Shown here piece by piece: positions 17,280 through 27,538 of a stretch of 64,000 nucleotides of DNA. Within the stretch, counting starts at the first letter, position 1. The number at the start of each line of letters is the position of its first letter. Origin of the DNA: Robertmurraya korlensis. GTDB lineage: Bacteria; Bacillota; Bacilli; Bacillales; Cytobacillaceae. The DNA is taken from contig NZ_JAMBNS010000001.1 of NCBI RefSeq assembly GCF_023715225.1, positions 62,001-126,000 of the forward strand, given 5' to 3'. Below the pieces are notes generated by a model that saw nothing but the letters and a program-made list of their open reading frames with translations, was not told where the DNA came from and made no database searches. The position numbers and the translations under genes are program-made.

Positions 17280-18089
17280 ATGAAGATGGATAGTAAAAAA
17301 ATGAAGGCGGAACTTGAAAAATGCCTTCAAAGTGAAAGTCGTACGATTACTTATGACCGAAAAAATGATTTATTACGTATAGAGAGTAAGGAAAGTGGAC
17401 GAGGTATTACGGTTGAGTTGCCTAGAATTATAGCAAAATGGGAAGTAGACAAAGAAAAGGCCATTGATGAAGTTGTATATTATGTTGAAGAAGGTCTTAA
17501 GGCTATGGATGAGAAAACGACTCAACAAGGTGAAAAAACTCGGATTTTCCCTGTCATACGATCTACGTCTACACCAGTTGTATCGCGTGAAGAAATTCCG
17601 CTAGTATATGATGATCATACGGCCGAAACTAGAGTGTATTATGCGTTAGATTTGGGAAATGCCTACCGAATTATTGATGAAGCATTAATGGCAAAGGAAA
17701 ATTGGACGAGAGACTATATTCGGGAAGTAGCTCTATTCAATGTAAGAAGCCTAAAGACTAACATGAAACGCGATGAAGTGGCAGGAAATATCTTTTATTT
17801 TCTCAATACAAACGACGGGTATGATGCAAGCCGTGTCCTAAACGATGCATTTTTAAAGGAAATGAGTTCGAAAATTACTGGTGATATGGCTGTAGCGGTT
17901 CCACATCAGGATGTATTAATTTTAGCAGATATTCAAAATGAGACCGGTTATGATATTCTCGCACAAATGACCATGAGCTTTTTTGCCAGCGGTCGAGTGC
18001 CAATCACGGCATTATCCTTTTTATATGAAAATGGTGAATTAGAACCGATCTTTATCTTAGGAAAAAATAGAAGCAAAAAACCAAACTAA
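17280..18089 (+). CDS. ytpQ: DUF1444 family protein YtpQ
   Basis: A 269-residue soluble protein conserved in Bacillales between ytpP and the tRNA-binding or translocase genes. Features include [28 protein letters not shown] and [14 protein letters not shown] segments, typical of DUF1444. No catalytic motif or membrane helix. Function unknown. ATG 17280 follows AAAAAGGAGGGAAG. In B. subtilis the next gene is ytpR; here it is missing and sftA follows. Confidence 0.88.
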   Translation: MKMDSKKMKAELEKCLQSESRTITYDRKNDLLRIESKESGRGITVELPRIIAKWEVDKEKAIDEVVYYVEEGLKAMDEKTTQQGEKTRIFPVIRSTSTPVVSREEIPLVYDDHTAETRVYYALDLGNAYRIIDEALMAKENWTRDYIREVALFNVRSLKTNMKRDEVAGNIFYFLNTNDGYDASRVLNDAFLKEMSSKITGDMAVAVPHQDVLILADIQNETGYDILAQMTMSFFASGRVPITALSFLYENGELEPIFILGKNRSKKPN

Positions 18090-18118
18090 AGGGCCAATCA
18101 GGGTCCTTTTTTCTTTTT
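18088..18118 (+). terminator. Terminator of ytpQ
   Basis: AAAGGGCC/GGTCCTTT stem (one G-T pair), loop AATCAG, then a pyrimidine-rich T tail. It begins at the stop codon. Confidence 0.8.
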
Positions 18119-18276
18119 TATGTTGTCCTGAAACAAAGACCAACAAGCTTACTGGTAGTTAGGTCAAAAGATTCAAAATTATATTATTACTAGCAATCTT
18201 TTATTTCTTGTCGATATTATTGTATTCAATGATAAAATAAGAAGACATGATGAGATAGAAGAAAGAGTGATAAGGT

Positions 18277-20853
18277 TTGAATTGGTTTAAGAAATTATTT
18301 AGTAAAATAAGTGACGACGATGAAGTGGAAGAAATAAATGAACAAATAGTAGAACCCTTTAAAGAAACTAAAAAAGAACAAAAGGATATTGATGCTCGAA
18401 TTGTCTACCAGTATCCGAAGGGGAAATTTAAGTTTCCGTTAATACCTGATGAAAGAGAAATGCAGCAAACAACAAGAAAGAGTAGAGAAGAAAGGACTTC
18501 TTCCCGTCAACGAACAGAACCAGAGAGGAAAAGTGAACCGGTTCGTTCGAAGCCTAGAGTTGGCTCTCTTACAAAAAGCAAAGTAAGTCCTCCTCCTAAA
18601 AGTGAAACAAAAAATAGAGATGTATCAAGAAGACCGTTTCGACCAACAGAAATTCCTTCTCCAGTTTATGGGTTTGAGAAAAGGGGAAGAACGCAGGAGG
18701 AGAAGCCGGTAGAATACGAGTTAAACTCCTTTTTGAAGAAAGAGTACATAGAGCGATCTTATGAGGCACCTGTTAAGGGAGAAAAAATAGAGAAACAAGC
18801 CATTGAAGAAGTGGTTCAAGTAGAAGAACCGATTATAAATACGGATCCAATTGAATTAGTTAGCATGGATCCTACGGAGGAATTGCTTCCTGTAGAAACA
18901 GGGGTAGACCTAGAATATGTTCATCTAGAACAAATAGAGAGAGTTAATGAGGAAGTTATAGAGGAAGACGTTCCATCGGAGCCTACCTGGGAATTGGAGG
19001 TTGCCGTAGCAGTTGAGAGTTCCACCCAGGAAGAGGTAAAGCTAAAAGTTGAACAGAGTGTTCAAATAGAAGAACTGCAAGTAGAAGTACAGAGTATACA
19101 GACAGAAGAATGGACTGTTGCCGAAGAGGAACTTGAACAGGTAGAAGTGCAAACAATCGAAGAAAGCATGCAACAGAATACGGAACAGAATATCAAACAG
19201 GAGGAATTAGATCATAATGAAGAACCTCCTTTCGTACCTGCACCCAAACGCTCGCATTTGCCTTTTAATGTATTAATGTTGAAAGAAGATCGTCGTAAAT
19301 TAGAGGAAAAAAGGAATCAAATAAAGAGTGAAGTCACTTTTGAACCACCCTCGCCATTGATAACTGAAAAGGAAGCCGAAGATAATGAGCAGCCTATTAG
19401 CGTCAATGAGATAGCTGAAGTGATCGATGAGGAAAATCCGTACTATGTATTCCCGGTGCTCGATCTTCTTTCACCTCCCGTTGTATATGATACTAGTGGA
19501 GAATGGCTTGAAGAGAGGGAAAGACTACTAAACGACACGTTAGAAAGTTTTAATGTTCGAGCAAGTGTGGTAAATGTTACACAAGGTCCATCGGTTACAA
19601 GGTTTGAAGTGCAACCGGAGCCAGGGGTAAAGGTAAATAAAATCACTAATCTAGCAGATGATATCAAATTAAGTCTTGCCGCAAAGGATATTCGAATTGA
19701 AGCACCGATTCCAGGAAAACACACAATTGGGATTGAGGTCCCGAATGAAGTAAGTAGACCGGTTTTACTCTCAGAAATAGTAAACAGTACTGAATTTCTT
19801 CATTCGAAGTCTCCGTTAACAGCTGTACTCGGACTAGATATATCCGGAAAGCCTATTGTAACTGATTTGCGTAAAATGCCGCACGGATTAATTGCAGGAG
19901 CTACTGGATCGGGGAAAAGTGTGTGCATAAATACCATCTTGGTCAGCCTCCTCTATAAAGCAAGGCCTGATGAATTAAAGCTTCTATTAATTGATCCAAA
20001 GATGGTTGAACTAGCGCCTTATAATCAAATACCGCATCTTGTAAGCCCAGTGATTACGGATGTAAAAGCAGCTACAGCTGCCCTTAAGTGGGCTGTTGAA
20101 GAAATGGAAAGACGATACGAATTATTTGCACATACGGGAGTACGTGAGATTAATCGTTTTAATGAACAATGTGAACAGCATAATCAACATGCCGATAAGC
20201 TACCGTTCATTGTCATTATTATAGATGAATTAGCGGACTTGATGATGATGGCTCCTGCAGATGTCGAGGAAGCGATATGTCGAATTGCTCAAAAGGCAAG
20301 AGCGTGTGGTATTCACTTAATTATTGCAACACAACGCCCGTCTGTTGATGTTATTACCGGATTAATTAAAGCAAATGTTCCTACAAGAATCGCCTTTTCT
20401 GTATCCAGTCAAATCGATTCTCGTACGATTATTGATATTGCTGGAGCAGAACGTCTATTAGGTCGTGGGGATATGCTATTTTTAGAAAATGGATCCTCAA
20501 AGCCTGTTCGCCTTCAAGGTACATTTGTTTCGGATGAAGAAATTGATCAAGTAGTTGCTCATGTGCGAAGAGAACAAAGTCCAAACTACTTGTTTCATCA
20601 AGAGGAGCTCTTAAAGAGGGCGGCTGTTACTGAAGAAGAAGATGAACTATTCTTTGAAGCTTGTGAATTTGTCGTGGATCAAGGATCTGCTTCGACCTCG
20701 AGCCTTCAAAGAAGATTCAAGATTGGTTATAATCGAGCAGCTAGATTAATTGATATGATGGAGAAAAACGGGTATATATCTGAAAACCGTGGAAGTAAAC
20801 CGCGTGATGTATTAATTAATCAGGATGATCTTCAAAGTTTACAAGAAATGTAA
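18277..20853 (+). CDS. sftA: Soluble DNA translocase SftA (FtsK/SpoIIIE family)
   Basis: Septum-associated DNA motor that moves chromosomes out of the closing septum. The motor has Walker A GATGSGKS at residues 541-548 and Walker [10 protein letters not shown] with Asp650/Glu651. A C-terminal winged-helix gamma module ([16 protein letters not shown], about 788-855) would read polar DNA motifs. There are no transmembrane helices, which distinguishes SftA from SpoIIIE. Residues about 60-340 are a charged, Glu/Val/Gln-rich linker with repetitive short blocks. The start is TTG 18277 after a weak AAAGAGTGATAAGG. At 858 residues it is shorter than B. subtilis SftA as I recall it, by linker length. 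It precedes murC as in B. subtilis. Confidence 0.93.
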   Translation: MNWFKKLFSKISDDDEVEEINEQIVEPFKETKKEQKDIDARIVYQYPKGKFKFPLIPDEREMQQTTRKSREERTSSRQRTEPERKSEPVRSKPRVGSLTKSKVSPPPKSETKNRDVSRRPFRPTEIPSPVYGFEKRGRTQEEKPVEYELNSFLKKEYIERSYEAPVKGEKIEKQAIEEVVQVEEPIINTDPIELVSMDPTEELLPVETGVDLEYVHLEQIERVNEEVIEEDVPSEPTWELEVAVAVESSTQEEVKLKVEQSVQIEELQVEVQSIQTEEWTVAEEELEQVEVQTIEESMQQNTEQNIKQEELDHNEEPPFVPAPKRSHLPFNVLMLKEDRRKLEEKRNQIKSEVTFEPPSPLITEKEAEDNEQPISVNEIAEVIDEENPYYVFPVLDLLSPPVVYDTSGEWLEERERLLNDTLESFNVRASVVNVTQGPSVTRFEVQPEPGVKVNKITNLADDIKLSLAAKDIRIEAPIPGKHTIGIEVPNEVSRPVLLSEIVNSTEFLHSKSPLTAVLGLDISGKPIVTDLRKMPHGLIAGATGSGKSVCINTILVSLLYKARPDELKLLLIDPKMVELAPYNQIPHLVSPVITDVKAATAALKWAVEEMERRYELFAHTGVREINRFNEQCEQHNQHADKLPFIVIIIDELADLMMMAPADVEEAICRIAQKARACGIHLIIATQRPSVDVITGLIKANVPTRIAFSVSSQIDSRTIIDIAGAERLLGRGDMLFLENGSSKPVRLQGTFVSDEEIDQVVAHVRREQSPNYLFHQEELLKRAAVTEEEDELFFEACEFVVDQGSASTSSLQRRFKIGYNRAARLIDMMEKNGYISENRGSKPRDVLINQDDLQSLQEM

Positions 20854-20955
20854 GTATGATTATTTTAGGCTTTTTTTCATAAACTATGGAGTAAAATAGA
20901 CATAGAAAGAAAAGGTATTATGGCCAAACGTTGCATAGTTTTTATAATTAAAAGA

Positions 20956-20964
20956 TGATATAAT
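20956..20964 (+). promoter_or_regulatory. Extended -10 promoter candidate for murC
   Basis: TGATATAAT (TGnTATAAT) lies about 125 bases before murC, with no good -35. The remainder of the 20854-21088 gap shows no gene. Confidence 0.45.
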
Positions 20965-21088
20965 GTCACAATATGATAAAATCGTGTTCACTATTTGCTA
21001 GCAAAGAGGGTTGTCATGCAAAAATGAGCAAATAAAAGAAAATGTCATATACTGTGATACAGTTAGAAGATGGTTGGAGGTTCTTTAT

Positions 21089-22384
21089 ATGACAATTTAC
21101 CATTTTGTGGGTATAAAAGGATCTGGAATGAGTGCACTAGCACAAATTCTTCATGATATGAATTTTGAGGTTCAGGGTTCAGATGTTGAGAAACGTTTCT
21201 TTACACAGACGGCCCTTGAGCATTTAGGAATAAAGATCCTACCTTTCCAAAAAGAAAATATTGTACCAGGATTAACAGTTATTGCTGGAAATGCCTATAA
21301 AGATGATCATGAAGAAATTCAAGAAGCGATGAAACTAGGTTTACCTGTCATTCGATATCACCGTTTTTTAGGTGATTTTATGCAAAATTTCACTAGTATT
21401 GCTGTGACTGGTGCCCATGGGAAGACATCTACAACCGGGCTCCTTTCGCATGTCATGAGAGGTGCAAAACCAACTGCATTTTTAATCGGAGATGGTACGG
21501 GTAAAGGGGAAGAAAATGCCGAGTATTTTGTGTTTGAAGCTTGTGAATATAGAAGGCATTTCCTTTCGTATTTTCCAGATTATGCAATCATGACGAATAT
21601 TGATTTTGATCACCCTGATTATTTTGCCAATATTGATGATGTATTTTCTGCATTTCAAGAGATGGCATGGCAGGTGAAAAAAGGGATTTTTGCTTGTGGC
21701 GATGATGAGCAACTTCAAAAGATTCAAGCAAAAGTACCTGTAGTTTTTTATGGCTTTGGCGAAGAAAATGACTTCCAGGCGAGAAATGTTGTAAAAACTA
21801 CTGAAGGAACGACCTTTGATGTATTTGTTAGAAACACTTTTTATGATACATTCCAGGTACCAACCTTTGGGGATCACAATGTATTAAATGCTCTTGCTGT
21901 TATTGCCATTTGTCACTATGAGGAGCTCTCAGCTGACAAGGTTAAGGAACAGCTCTTAAGCTTTACTGGTGTTAAGAGAAGATTTACAGAAAAGCACGTC
22001 GGCTCTCAAGTGTTGATTGATGATTATGCACATCATCCAACGGAGATTAAGGCGACAGTTGATGCAGCAAGACAAAAGTATCCAGATCGTGAAATTGTTG
22101 CTGTATTCCAACCTCATACATTTACAAGAACACAAACATTTTTAGAGGAATTTGCTAATAGTCTTCAATTAGCAGATAAAGTATATTTATGTGATATTTT
22201 TGGTTCGGCCAGGGAGAACCATGGCAAGTTATCAATCGAGGACTTGCGAAATAAGATCGAATCGGCTGAAATGATTAATGAAGAAAATACAGAAACTTTA
22301 AAGCAACACGAAAACAGCGTTATCCTGTTCATGGGAGCAGGAGATATTCAAAAGTTCCAAGAAGCTTACGAGCGCCAATTATAA
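21089..22384 (+). CDS. murC: UDP-N-acetylmuramate-L-alanine ligase
   Basis: Cytoplasmic ATP-dependent Mur ligase adding L-Ala to UDP-MurNAc. [12 protein letters not shown] is the N-terminal nucleotide-binding loop, [10 protein letters not shown] is the ATP P-loop, and [11 protein letters not shown] is the C-terminal domain signature. The frame extends upstream to a TTG at 21011, but GGAGG at 21076-21080 eight bases before ATG 21089, and the [11 protein letters not shown] start usual for Bacillus MurC, fix the start. That gives 431 residues, the expected length. Confidence 0.96.
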   Translation: MTIYHFVGIKGSGMSALAQILHDMNFEVQGSDVEKRFFTQTALEHLGIKILPFQKENIVPGLTVIAGNAYKDDHEEIQEAMKLGLPVIRYHRFLGDFMQNFTSIAVTGAHGKTSTTGLLSHVMRGAKPTAFLIGDGTGKGEENAEYFVFEACEYRRHFLSYFPDYAIMTNIDFDHPDYFANIDDVFSAFQEMAWQVKKGIFACGDDEQLQKIQAKVPVVFYGFGEENDFQARNVVKTTEGTTFDVFVRNTFYDTFQVPTFGDHNVLNALAVIAICHYEELSADKVKEQLLSFTGVKRRFTEKHVGSQVLIDDYAHHPTEIKATVDAARQKYPDREIVAVFQPHTFTRTQTFLEEFANSLQLADKVYLCDIFGSARENHGKLSIEDLRNKIESAEMINEENTETLKQHENSVILFMGAGDIQKFQEAYERQL

Positions 22385-22421
22385 CAAAAAGATGCAGCTT
22401 TAATGGCTGCATCTTTTTGTT
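22383..22421. terminator. Bidirectional terminator murC/ampS
   Basis: AACAAAAAGATGCAGC/GCTGCATCTTTTTGTT 16-bp perfect stem between convergent genes. Confidence 0.93.
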
Positions 22422-23535
22422 ATTTTAAATTCTCGGGGTTTAATACTTCTAGCTCTTTAATTACGAAGCGTCCATCCTTTCTCACTAACACATCGTCAAA
22501 GTACATTTCTCCACCGCCGTAGTCGCTGCGTTGAATATTAACCATGTCCCAGTGAATGTTGGAATGATTTCCATTAAAGGCGTCATCATAACATTGACCA
22601 GGCGTAAAATGGAAGCTTCCATCAATCTTTTCATCAAATAAGATATCTTGCATCGGATGTAAGATATAAGGATTCACACCAATGGCAAATTCTCCGACAA
22701 AGCGTGCCCCTTCATCTGTATCGAATATTTTATTAATTCGCTCTGTATCATTTGCAGTTGCCTCAACAATTTTTCCATCCTTAAAGGTTAGTTTTACATT
22801 TTCAAATGTAAAGCCTTGATACGGAGAAGGAGTATTGTAAGTGATGACTCCATTGACTGAATCACGTACTGGAGCCGTATACACTTCTCCATCAGGAATG
22901 TTCATTTGTCCCGAGCACTTTATGGCAGGTATGTCTTTAATTGAGAAGGATAGGTCAGTTCCTGGACCAGTGATTCTTACTTTGTCCGTTTTGTTCATTA
23001 ATTTAACTAGGGCATCCATTGCCTGATCCATTTTGCCATAATCTAAATTACAAACATTAAAATAGAAATCTTCAAAGCCTTCTGTGCTCATTTTTGCTAG
23101 TTGCGCCATTGATGAATTTGGATAACGAAGGACAACCCATTTTGTTTTAGGAACACGGATATCACGGTGTACTTTCTTTCCGATCGTTGATCCGTGAATT
23201 TTCATTTTGTCATCGGGAACATCCGCGTGCTCGTTGATATTGTCGCCTGAACGTAATCCTATGTATGCATCCATTTGACTCATAACGTTCGCTTCAAAAT
23301 CTGCCATTAAGTTAAATTGTTCTTCTTGTGCACCTAGAAGCAATGCTCGGTCCACTTGCTGATCTTTAAGGAGTACGTAAGGATGTCCTCCTGCAGCATA
23401 CGCTTCCTTTACTAATGCTGTTACTAGCTCTCGCTGCAAACCAAAATTTTCAATTAGCACCTTTTCACCAGGTTGTAGCTTAACAGAGTAATTGATAAGG
23501 TTTTTTGCTAGAAGCTCAATGCGTGAATCTTTCAT
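22420..23535 (-). CDS. M29 family aminopeptidase (AmpS/PepS-like)
   Basis: Metallo-aminopeptidase of the M29 (thermophilic aminopeptidase T/AmpS) family. Recognisable segments include VKLQPGEKVLIE near the N-terminus, the metal-ligand region VEATANDTERIN, the FVGEFAIGVNP motif, and C-terminal SNIHWDMVNIQR with YFDDVLVRKDG. At 371 residues it is about 40 shorter than the 410-residue AmpS of B. subtilis, so it may belong to another M29 clade. ATG at 23535 (minus) follows AAAAGGAAGGGAA. A single gene. Confidence 0.87.
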   Translation of the reverse strand: MKDSRIELLAKNLINYSVKLQPGEKVLIENFGLQRELVTALVKEAYAAGGHPYVLLKDQQVDRALLLGAQEEQFNLMADFEANVMSQMDAYIGLRSGDNINEHADVPDDKMKIHGSTIGKKVHRDIRVPKTKWVVLRYPNSSMAQLAKMSTEGFEDFYFNVCNLDYGKMDQAMDALVKLMNKTDKVRITGPGTDLSFSIKDIPAIKCSGQMNIPDGEVYTAPVRDSVNGVITYNTPSPYQGFTFENVKLTFKDGKIVEATANDTERINKIFDTDEGARFVGEFAIGVNPYILHPMQDILFDEKIDGSFHFTPGQCYDDAFNGNHSNIHWDMVNIQRSDYGGGEMYFDDVLVRKDGRFVIKELEVLNPENLK

Positions 23536-23664
23536 TTTATTCCCTTCCTTTTAAAAAACTTTTAACACATTTATTATTGTAACCTAAAGGGCGAAAGTTG
23601 GCGCATTTATAACAATTTTGTTTTGTTTATGGTAAAATTTAAGTATTGATTTATTACGATTGAC

Positions 23665-23689
23665 GTTTAATGCATACTTTGTAGGGTAA
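23665..23689 (+). promoter_or_regulatory. Sigma-B promoter of ytxGH
   Basis: GTTTAA-N13-GGGTAA matches the SigB consensus (GTTTAA-N12-15-GGGTAT), about 37 bases before the ytxG start codon. The ytxGHJ genes are known general-stress genes in B. subtilis, so the match is expected. Confidence 0.85.
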
Positions 23690-23726
23690 GTAATAAAATG
23701 TAAGCGTCAATGGAGGTGCAGGATAT

Positions 23727-24197
23727 TTGGAGTGGATACTTTATGTTAGTTCAGGAATTGCGGCAATTGCTTTTCTTATTTTAGTCATTTTTCTATCTAA
23801 AGCGTTACAGTCTCTTCAAGTAACGTTAGATAGTATTTCAAAAACATTAAATGGGTTAGAGCGTCAGTTGGACGGAGTCACTAGGGAAACTACGGACTTG
23901 TTGCATAAAACGAATGCCCTAGCGGAAGATATTCAAAAGAAATCAGAAAGCTTAGGAAGTGTCGTTGATTCTGTTAAGGATGTTGGAGTAACGGTTCAAA
24001 AGTTTAACTCATCCCTTCAAACGATCACAAATTCTGTGAACCTTGCAGTTGAGCAAAATAAGGACAAGGTTAGTCAAGTCATCCAATGGGGCAATGTTCT
24101 GCTCGAAATGAAGGATCGATGGACTCATAGGAAAAAAGAAGAGACAGTTGTTGAAAAAGGTTCTAGTGAGAAGGCAAGAGAAAGAGGCTATTATTAG
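23727..24197 (+). CDS. ytxG: General stress protein YtxG (DUF948)
   Basis: A 156-residue protein with one N-terminal transmembrane helix (about 4-24, YVSSGIAAIAFLILVIFLSK) followed by a long heptad-rich helix (LQSLQVTLDSISKTLNGLERQLD, about 28-125) and a basic tail. DUF948 family. It is probably membrane-tethered and oligomeric. The start is TTG 23727 after GGAGGTG. It is first in the SigB-driven ytxGH unit; ytxH starts 15 bases after its stop. Confidence 0.9.
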   Translation: MEWILYVSSGIAAIAFLILVIFLSKALQSLQVTLDSISKTLNGLERQLDGVTRETTDLLHKTNALAEDIQKKSESLGSVVDSVKDVGVTVQKFNSSLQTITNSVNLAVEQNKDKVSQVIQWGNVLLEMKDRWTHRKKEETVVEKGSSEKARERGYY

Positions 24198-24211
24198 AGG
24201 AGGAATATCAT

Positions 24212-24673
24212 ATGGTGAATCACGAAACTGAAAAGGAAAATCGACAAAACGTAAATGAAACATCAGGGTCGAAGGAATTTTTAATGGGTGCGATCATCGG
24301 TGGGCTAGTTGGAGCAGCAACGGCACTATTCCTCGCTCCAAAATCAGGAAAAGAAATAAGAACGGAATTAAACACACAAGCTGAAAATTTAAAAGGGAAG
24401 ACTAGTCAGCTTTATGATGTAGCAAAAACAAAGAGTACTGATCTAGCAGAGGCTGCTAAAGTAAAGTCCTCTAGCATTGGACAAGCTGTTTCCAAGCAAT
24501 CCATTGATATTATGAGTAAAGTGAAATTAGTCAAACCTGTTAATGACTCGGAAGCAGATGTTGTGTATGAAGATGATTTTTCTCCCGTGTTAAGTGATGA
24601 TAAGGAGCTTCAAAGAAAGCTCGAGGAAACCAAAAGAGCTTTTGATGAAACGGAATCTCAGTTAAATCATTAA
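24212..24673 (+). CDS. ytxH: General stress protein YtxH
   Basis: YtxH/GvpP-family protein. A glycine-rich membrane segment, MGAIIGGLVGAATALFLAPK (about 26-45), is followed by KSGKEIR, the usual YtxH boundary, and then by an amphipathic helical tail with KxxxLxE spacing. 153 residues. Function is unknown beyond stress induction. ATG 24212 follows GAGGAGG. The transcript is ended by the 24691 hairpin, separating it from ytxJ. Confidence 0.9.
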   Translation: MVNHETEKENRQNVNETSGSKEFLMGAIIGGLVGAATALFLAPKSGKEIRTELNTQAENLKGKTSQLYDVAKTKSTDLAEAAKVKSSSIGQAVSKQSIDIMSKVKLVKPVNDSEADVVYEDDFSPVLSDDKELQRKLEETKRAFDETESQLNH

Positions 24674-24690
24674 TAAGCAGATAAATGTTC

Positions 24691-24733
24691 AAAAACGCAG
24701 TGTAATGATATTATATCTACACTGCGTTTTTTA
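24691..24733 (+). terminator. Terminator between ytxH and ytxJ
   Basis: AAAAACGCAGTGTA/TACACTGCGTTTTT stem with T tail. Some read-through to ytxJ is possible because no clear promoter follows. Confidence 0.85.
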
Positions 24734-24782
24734 TTACAATTTGTGTAAAATAAACTTATACATATCATTAGGAGGGGTAAGA

Positions 24783-25109
24783 ATGGAACAAATTCAAACG
24801 AAGGAGCAATTTGATGCTCTTGTAGACAATGAGAGTTTTTATCTTCTAAAGCATTCGAATACTTGTCCAATCAGCCAAGCAGCTTATGAGGAATACGAGG
24901 AATTTACTAGTAACTCAAGTGTTAAGAGCTATTACTTAGTAGTTCAAACATCTAGAGAGCTTTCAAATTATATCGCAGAACGCTTTCATATTAAACATGA
25001 GTCACCTCAAGCGATTCTTTTTGTAAAAGGGGACGTAGCTTGGCATGCCTCTCACTGGAAGATTACAAGCAAAGCATTAGCTACTGTAGCGCAAGAAAAT
25101 CAATTATGA
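24783..25109 (+). CDS. ytxJ: Monothiol bacilliredoxin BrxC (YtxJ)
   Basis: Small thioredoxin-fold protein of the bacillithiol system. The single-Cys active site is NTCPIS with Cys28, which is the TCPIS signature of YtxJ/BrxC, thought to remove bacillithiol from S-thiolated proteins. The frame runs 26 codons further upstream, but AGGAGGGG seven bases before ATG 24783 fixes the start and gives 108 residues, the B. subtilis length. Third gene of the stress cluster, after an internal terminator. Confidence 0.92.
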   Translation: MEQIQTKEQFDALVDNESFYLLKHSNTCPISQAAYEEYEEFTSNSSVKSYYLVVQTSRELSNYIAERFHIKHESPQAILFVKGDVAWHASHWKITSKALATVAQENQL

Positions 25110-25110
25110 T

Positions 25111-25156
25111 AAAAAAGGAAGCTAGGTATCATGTGATAACCTGGCTTCCTTTTTTA
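25111..25156. terminator. Bidirectional terminator after ytxJ and the FtsA-like gene
   Basis: Long near-perfect stem, AAAAAAGGAAGC on the left arm and GGCTTCCTTTTTT on the right, with inner pairing AGGTATCA/TGATAACCT. It includes the last codons of the minus-strand gene. Confidence 0.88.
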
Positions 25157-27300
25157 GTTGGAAAAATGATTTGTAAAGAGTCGAAAGGTTCAAGAGTATC
25201 AAAGAATGTTGTTTCTTCGTTATTCTTTAAGAGTATGAATGAGCCATTCGTTTCTTTTGGAAGGTCAATATTCACCTCTTTAAAAATGTCTTGAAAGATA
25301 AAGGACTGTATACGTTGATGGGTGATACTTAAGGAGTCACCATTATAGATGATGCTATCCTCATGTAAGTTTTGATCCCCTCTATTCACAACGGTGATAC
25401 TCCTTTTTAAGAGTATTTCTTTATCATTAAATGTGACAGGTATCGTTTGATTAAGTATATATTGATTTGCATCAGCAAGGTCCTGTAGAGTAATATTTCC
25501 CCTCATTTGGACGGTGATTTTATCTTGATTTTCAAAGCTACTTTGAAGTCTTGATTCTATTCCATTACGGTAGAGCTTCCCTGATAATGAGGGATAAAAT
25601 GTATTCTTACCATTGAGGATTAGATGAAATGGTCGAAGATCGTCTATAAGATTCGTCAGATTTAAATAATGAAACAGATCTTCCAGTGTCCTCGGAAATT
25701 GAAATAGAATGGCATCTCGATCATTGAGTAGATAATTTTTATCTACCGTTTCACCATTGCATATAAATATAGGTTCAATTTGGTATACCTTTCCATTGAT
25801 CTCTATTTCATTGGTTGGAATTTCATCAAGTAACTGGCCAATGGATAATGTAGTACGTTCTCCATCTTGTCCTTTTTCAACAGACAGGACATCCCCGTTT
25901 TCAATAGGATCATCTAGAGCACAACATTCTCCATTTTTCATTAATGTCGGAGGAAGACCATATTGACCAGGAATCGTAATGTTTTTTTCATTTAAAGTAA
26001 TGATCATGGCTAGTCCAGGTCGCCCATATAGCTTATTCATTTTAATTCCTGCAGCTAACAAACAATCACCAACTGTTAATTTTTTTACTTCGAATAGTCT
26101 AACAGGTTGTTCATTTACGTAAACCGTCATGTATTGCACAGGTGATTGTTTGGCAGCAAGTGCGATACCAATAGGAGTCACAAGCTCTGGTCCCTTTGTG
26201 ATCTTTTCAGAGATAGTTAAGGACGAAATGGCATCGATCCCTCTAATGGCAACTCGGTTTGGAGGAAGCTCAAGTTTCTCAGCAATTTTCTTTGCCAGCT
26301 CAGGTGTTAAGCTTCCTCCACCAACCAGCATAACTGCTTTTGGAGATTTTCCATTGTTAAGCTGTTGAACCTCATCGCAAATGGACCCAGCAAGGCGATC
26401 AATGGCATAAGAAATTTGTTCGATTGCCTCCCACTTTGAAACCTCTGTCTCAAATCCCAAAATATCAGTGACTGTTATGGACTCTTGGGTGTTTAATTGT
26501 CTTTTTGCCTCTTCAGCCAATGGGAAATCCAGTAAGTATTGATCACTGATTGCTTCTGTAATTTCATCTCCTGCGATAGGAACCATTCCATAAGCAATAA
26601 CTGTTCCCATATCGGTTAAGGCAATATCAGACGTTCCAGCACCGATATCCACCAATGCTACATTTAATCGCCTCATGGAAGGGGGAATGAGAACATTAAT
26701 GGCTGCTATTGGCTCCAGTGTTAAAGCCTCCATCTCTAACCCTGAGCGTGTTAAGGCTGCTAATAAAGATTCAACTACAACTTTCGGTAAAAAAGTGGCA
26801 ATGATTTCGACAGATGCCTCGTCTCCTTGTTGGTCAATTAAGCTACCGATTTCTTCTCCATCTAAACGATAATAAAGGACAGAATATCCGACACAATAAT
26901 AATAATGACTTTTCTCTTCTTTATATTTTTCTGCAACTAGAGCTTGAGCATGTTGAACAGCTAAAAGCTCCAGATGAAGAATGTCCTGTTTCTGCATGAT
27001 TGGTTTGCCGTTAATGGGAAGTGATACTTTTGAGCGTTCCGTTCGTAAAGCTCTTCCCGCAGCTGCGACGCATACCTTTTGAAGACGGCCATGTTTGATT
27101 TCAAGTTTCTCTTTAATTTGGGTAATAAGCTTTGATACAGCCATAACATCATGAATTTGGCCATCTAGCATAGCGCGCTCCGAGTGCTCTATTGATAACA
27201 TATCAACCACATGATATTGACCATTGGTTTCTTCAAGAATGATGCCAACACATGAGCGAGTTCCTATATCTAAAGCAAACAATTTATTATTCATTGACAA
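25129..27300 (-). CDS. FtsA/PilM-like actin-fold protein with extra C-terminal region
   Basis: A 723-residue protein. Residues 1-385 have an actin-like ATPase fold: phosphate-1 loop ALDIGTRSCVGI (9-20), phosphate-2 loop VDIGAGTSDIA (217-227) and adenosine motif MLVGGGSLTPELA (324-336). An FtsA/PilM-type subdomain lies at 45-180. Residues about 390-723 are beta-rich, contain VNEQPVRLFEVKKLTVGDCL (possibly ubiquitin/SLBB-like), and have no family I can name. No C-terminal amphipathic membrane helix like that of FtsA is obvious. The start is TTG 27300 (minus) after GAAGGTG; ATG at 27294 is an alternative. It sits alone between ytxJ and aroA. It is not FtsA itself, and its role in division or pili is open. 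Confidence 0.8.
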   Translation of the reverse strand: MSMNNKLFALDIGTRSCVGIILEETNGQYHVVDMLSIEHSERAMLDGQIHDVMAVSKLITQIKEKLEIKHGRLQKVCVAAAGRALRTERSKVSLPINGKPIMQKQDILHLELLAVQHAQALVAEKYKEEKSHYYYCVGYSVLYYRLDGEEIGSLIDQQGDEASVEIIATFLPKVVVESLLAALTRSGLEMEALTLEPIAAINVLIPPSMRRLNVALVDIGAGTSDIALTDMGTVIAYGMVPIAGDEITEAISDQYLLDFPLAEEAKRQLNTQESITVTDILGFETEVSKWEAIEQISYAIDRLAGSICDEVQQLNNGKSPKAVMLVGGGSLTPELAKKIAEKLELPPNRVAIRGIDAISSLTISEKITKGPELVTPIGIALAAKQSPVQYMTVYVNEQPVRLFEVKKLTVGDCLLAAGIKMNKLYGRPGLAMIITLNEKNITIPGQYGLPPTLMKNGECCALDDPIENGDVLSVEKGQDGERTTLSIGQLLDEIPTNEIEINGKVYQIEPIFICNGETVDKNYLLNDRDAILFQFPRTLEDLFHYLNLTNLIDDLRPFHLILNGKNTFYPSLSGKLYRNGIESRLQSSFENQDKITVQMRGNITLQDLADANQYILNQTIPVTFNDKEILLKRSITVVNRGDQNLHEDSIIYNGDSLSITHQRIQSFIFQDIFKEVNIDLPKETNGSFILLKNNEETTFFDTLEPFDSLQIIFPTKKGSQVIT

Positions 27301-27385
27301 ATAAAATCACACCTTCTAGCTTAGGTTCATATAATAAAGAATCTACTTTAATACTTAAAAGCGTTTAATTATTAAAGAAAATTGC

Positions 27386-27414
27386 GTGACATTTGAAAAT
27401 ATTTCATATATAAT
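27386..27414 (+). promoter_or_regulatory. Sigma-A promoter of aroA
   Basis: GTGACA-N17-TATAAT, five of six and six of six matches to consensus, with transcription expected near 27421, about 115 bases before the start codon. Confidence 0.75.
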
Positions 27415-27538
27415 TACTCTAACTTATATAGAAATGTAACACACTTTATGAAGCGGATAAAGAACAATCCTTGTTAGGCTTGTCATTTCGCATGTAATAA
27501 AGCATTGTTTTCAAATCTACTATTCAAAGGGGCGAGAA

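Noticed and set aside
23695-23715. cre-like TGTAAGCGTCAATG before ytxG
   Set aside because: Three mismatches in the right half; the nearby sigma-B promoter is sufficient for regulation.
24734-24762. Sigma-A promoter for ytxJ (TTACAA-N17-TATACA)
   Set aside because: Poor match, and transcription would start on top of the ribosome binding site.
25038-25294. Frame after ytxJ on the plus strand
   Set aside because: It has no SD and runs antisense through the terminator and the end of the minus-strand gene.
27350-27370. cre-like TAAAAGCGTTTAAT before the FtsA-like gene and aroA
   Set aside because: It has three mismatches to the consensus.
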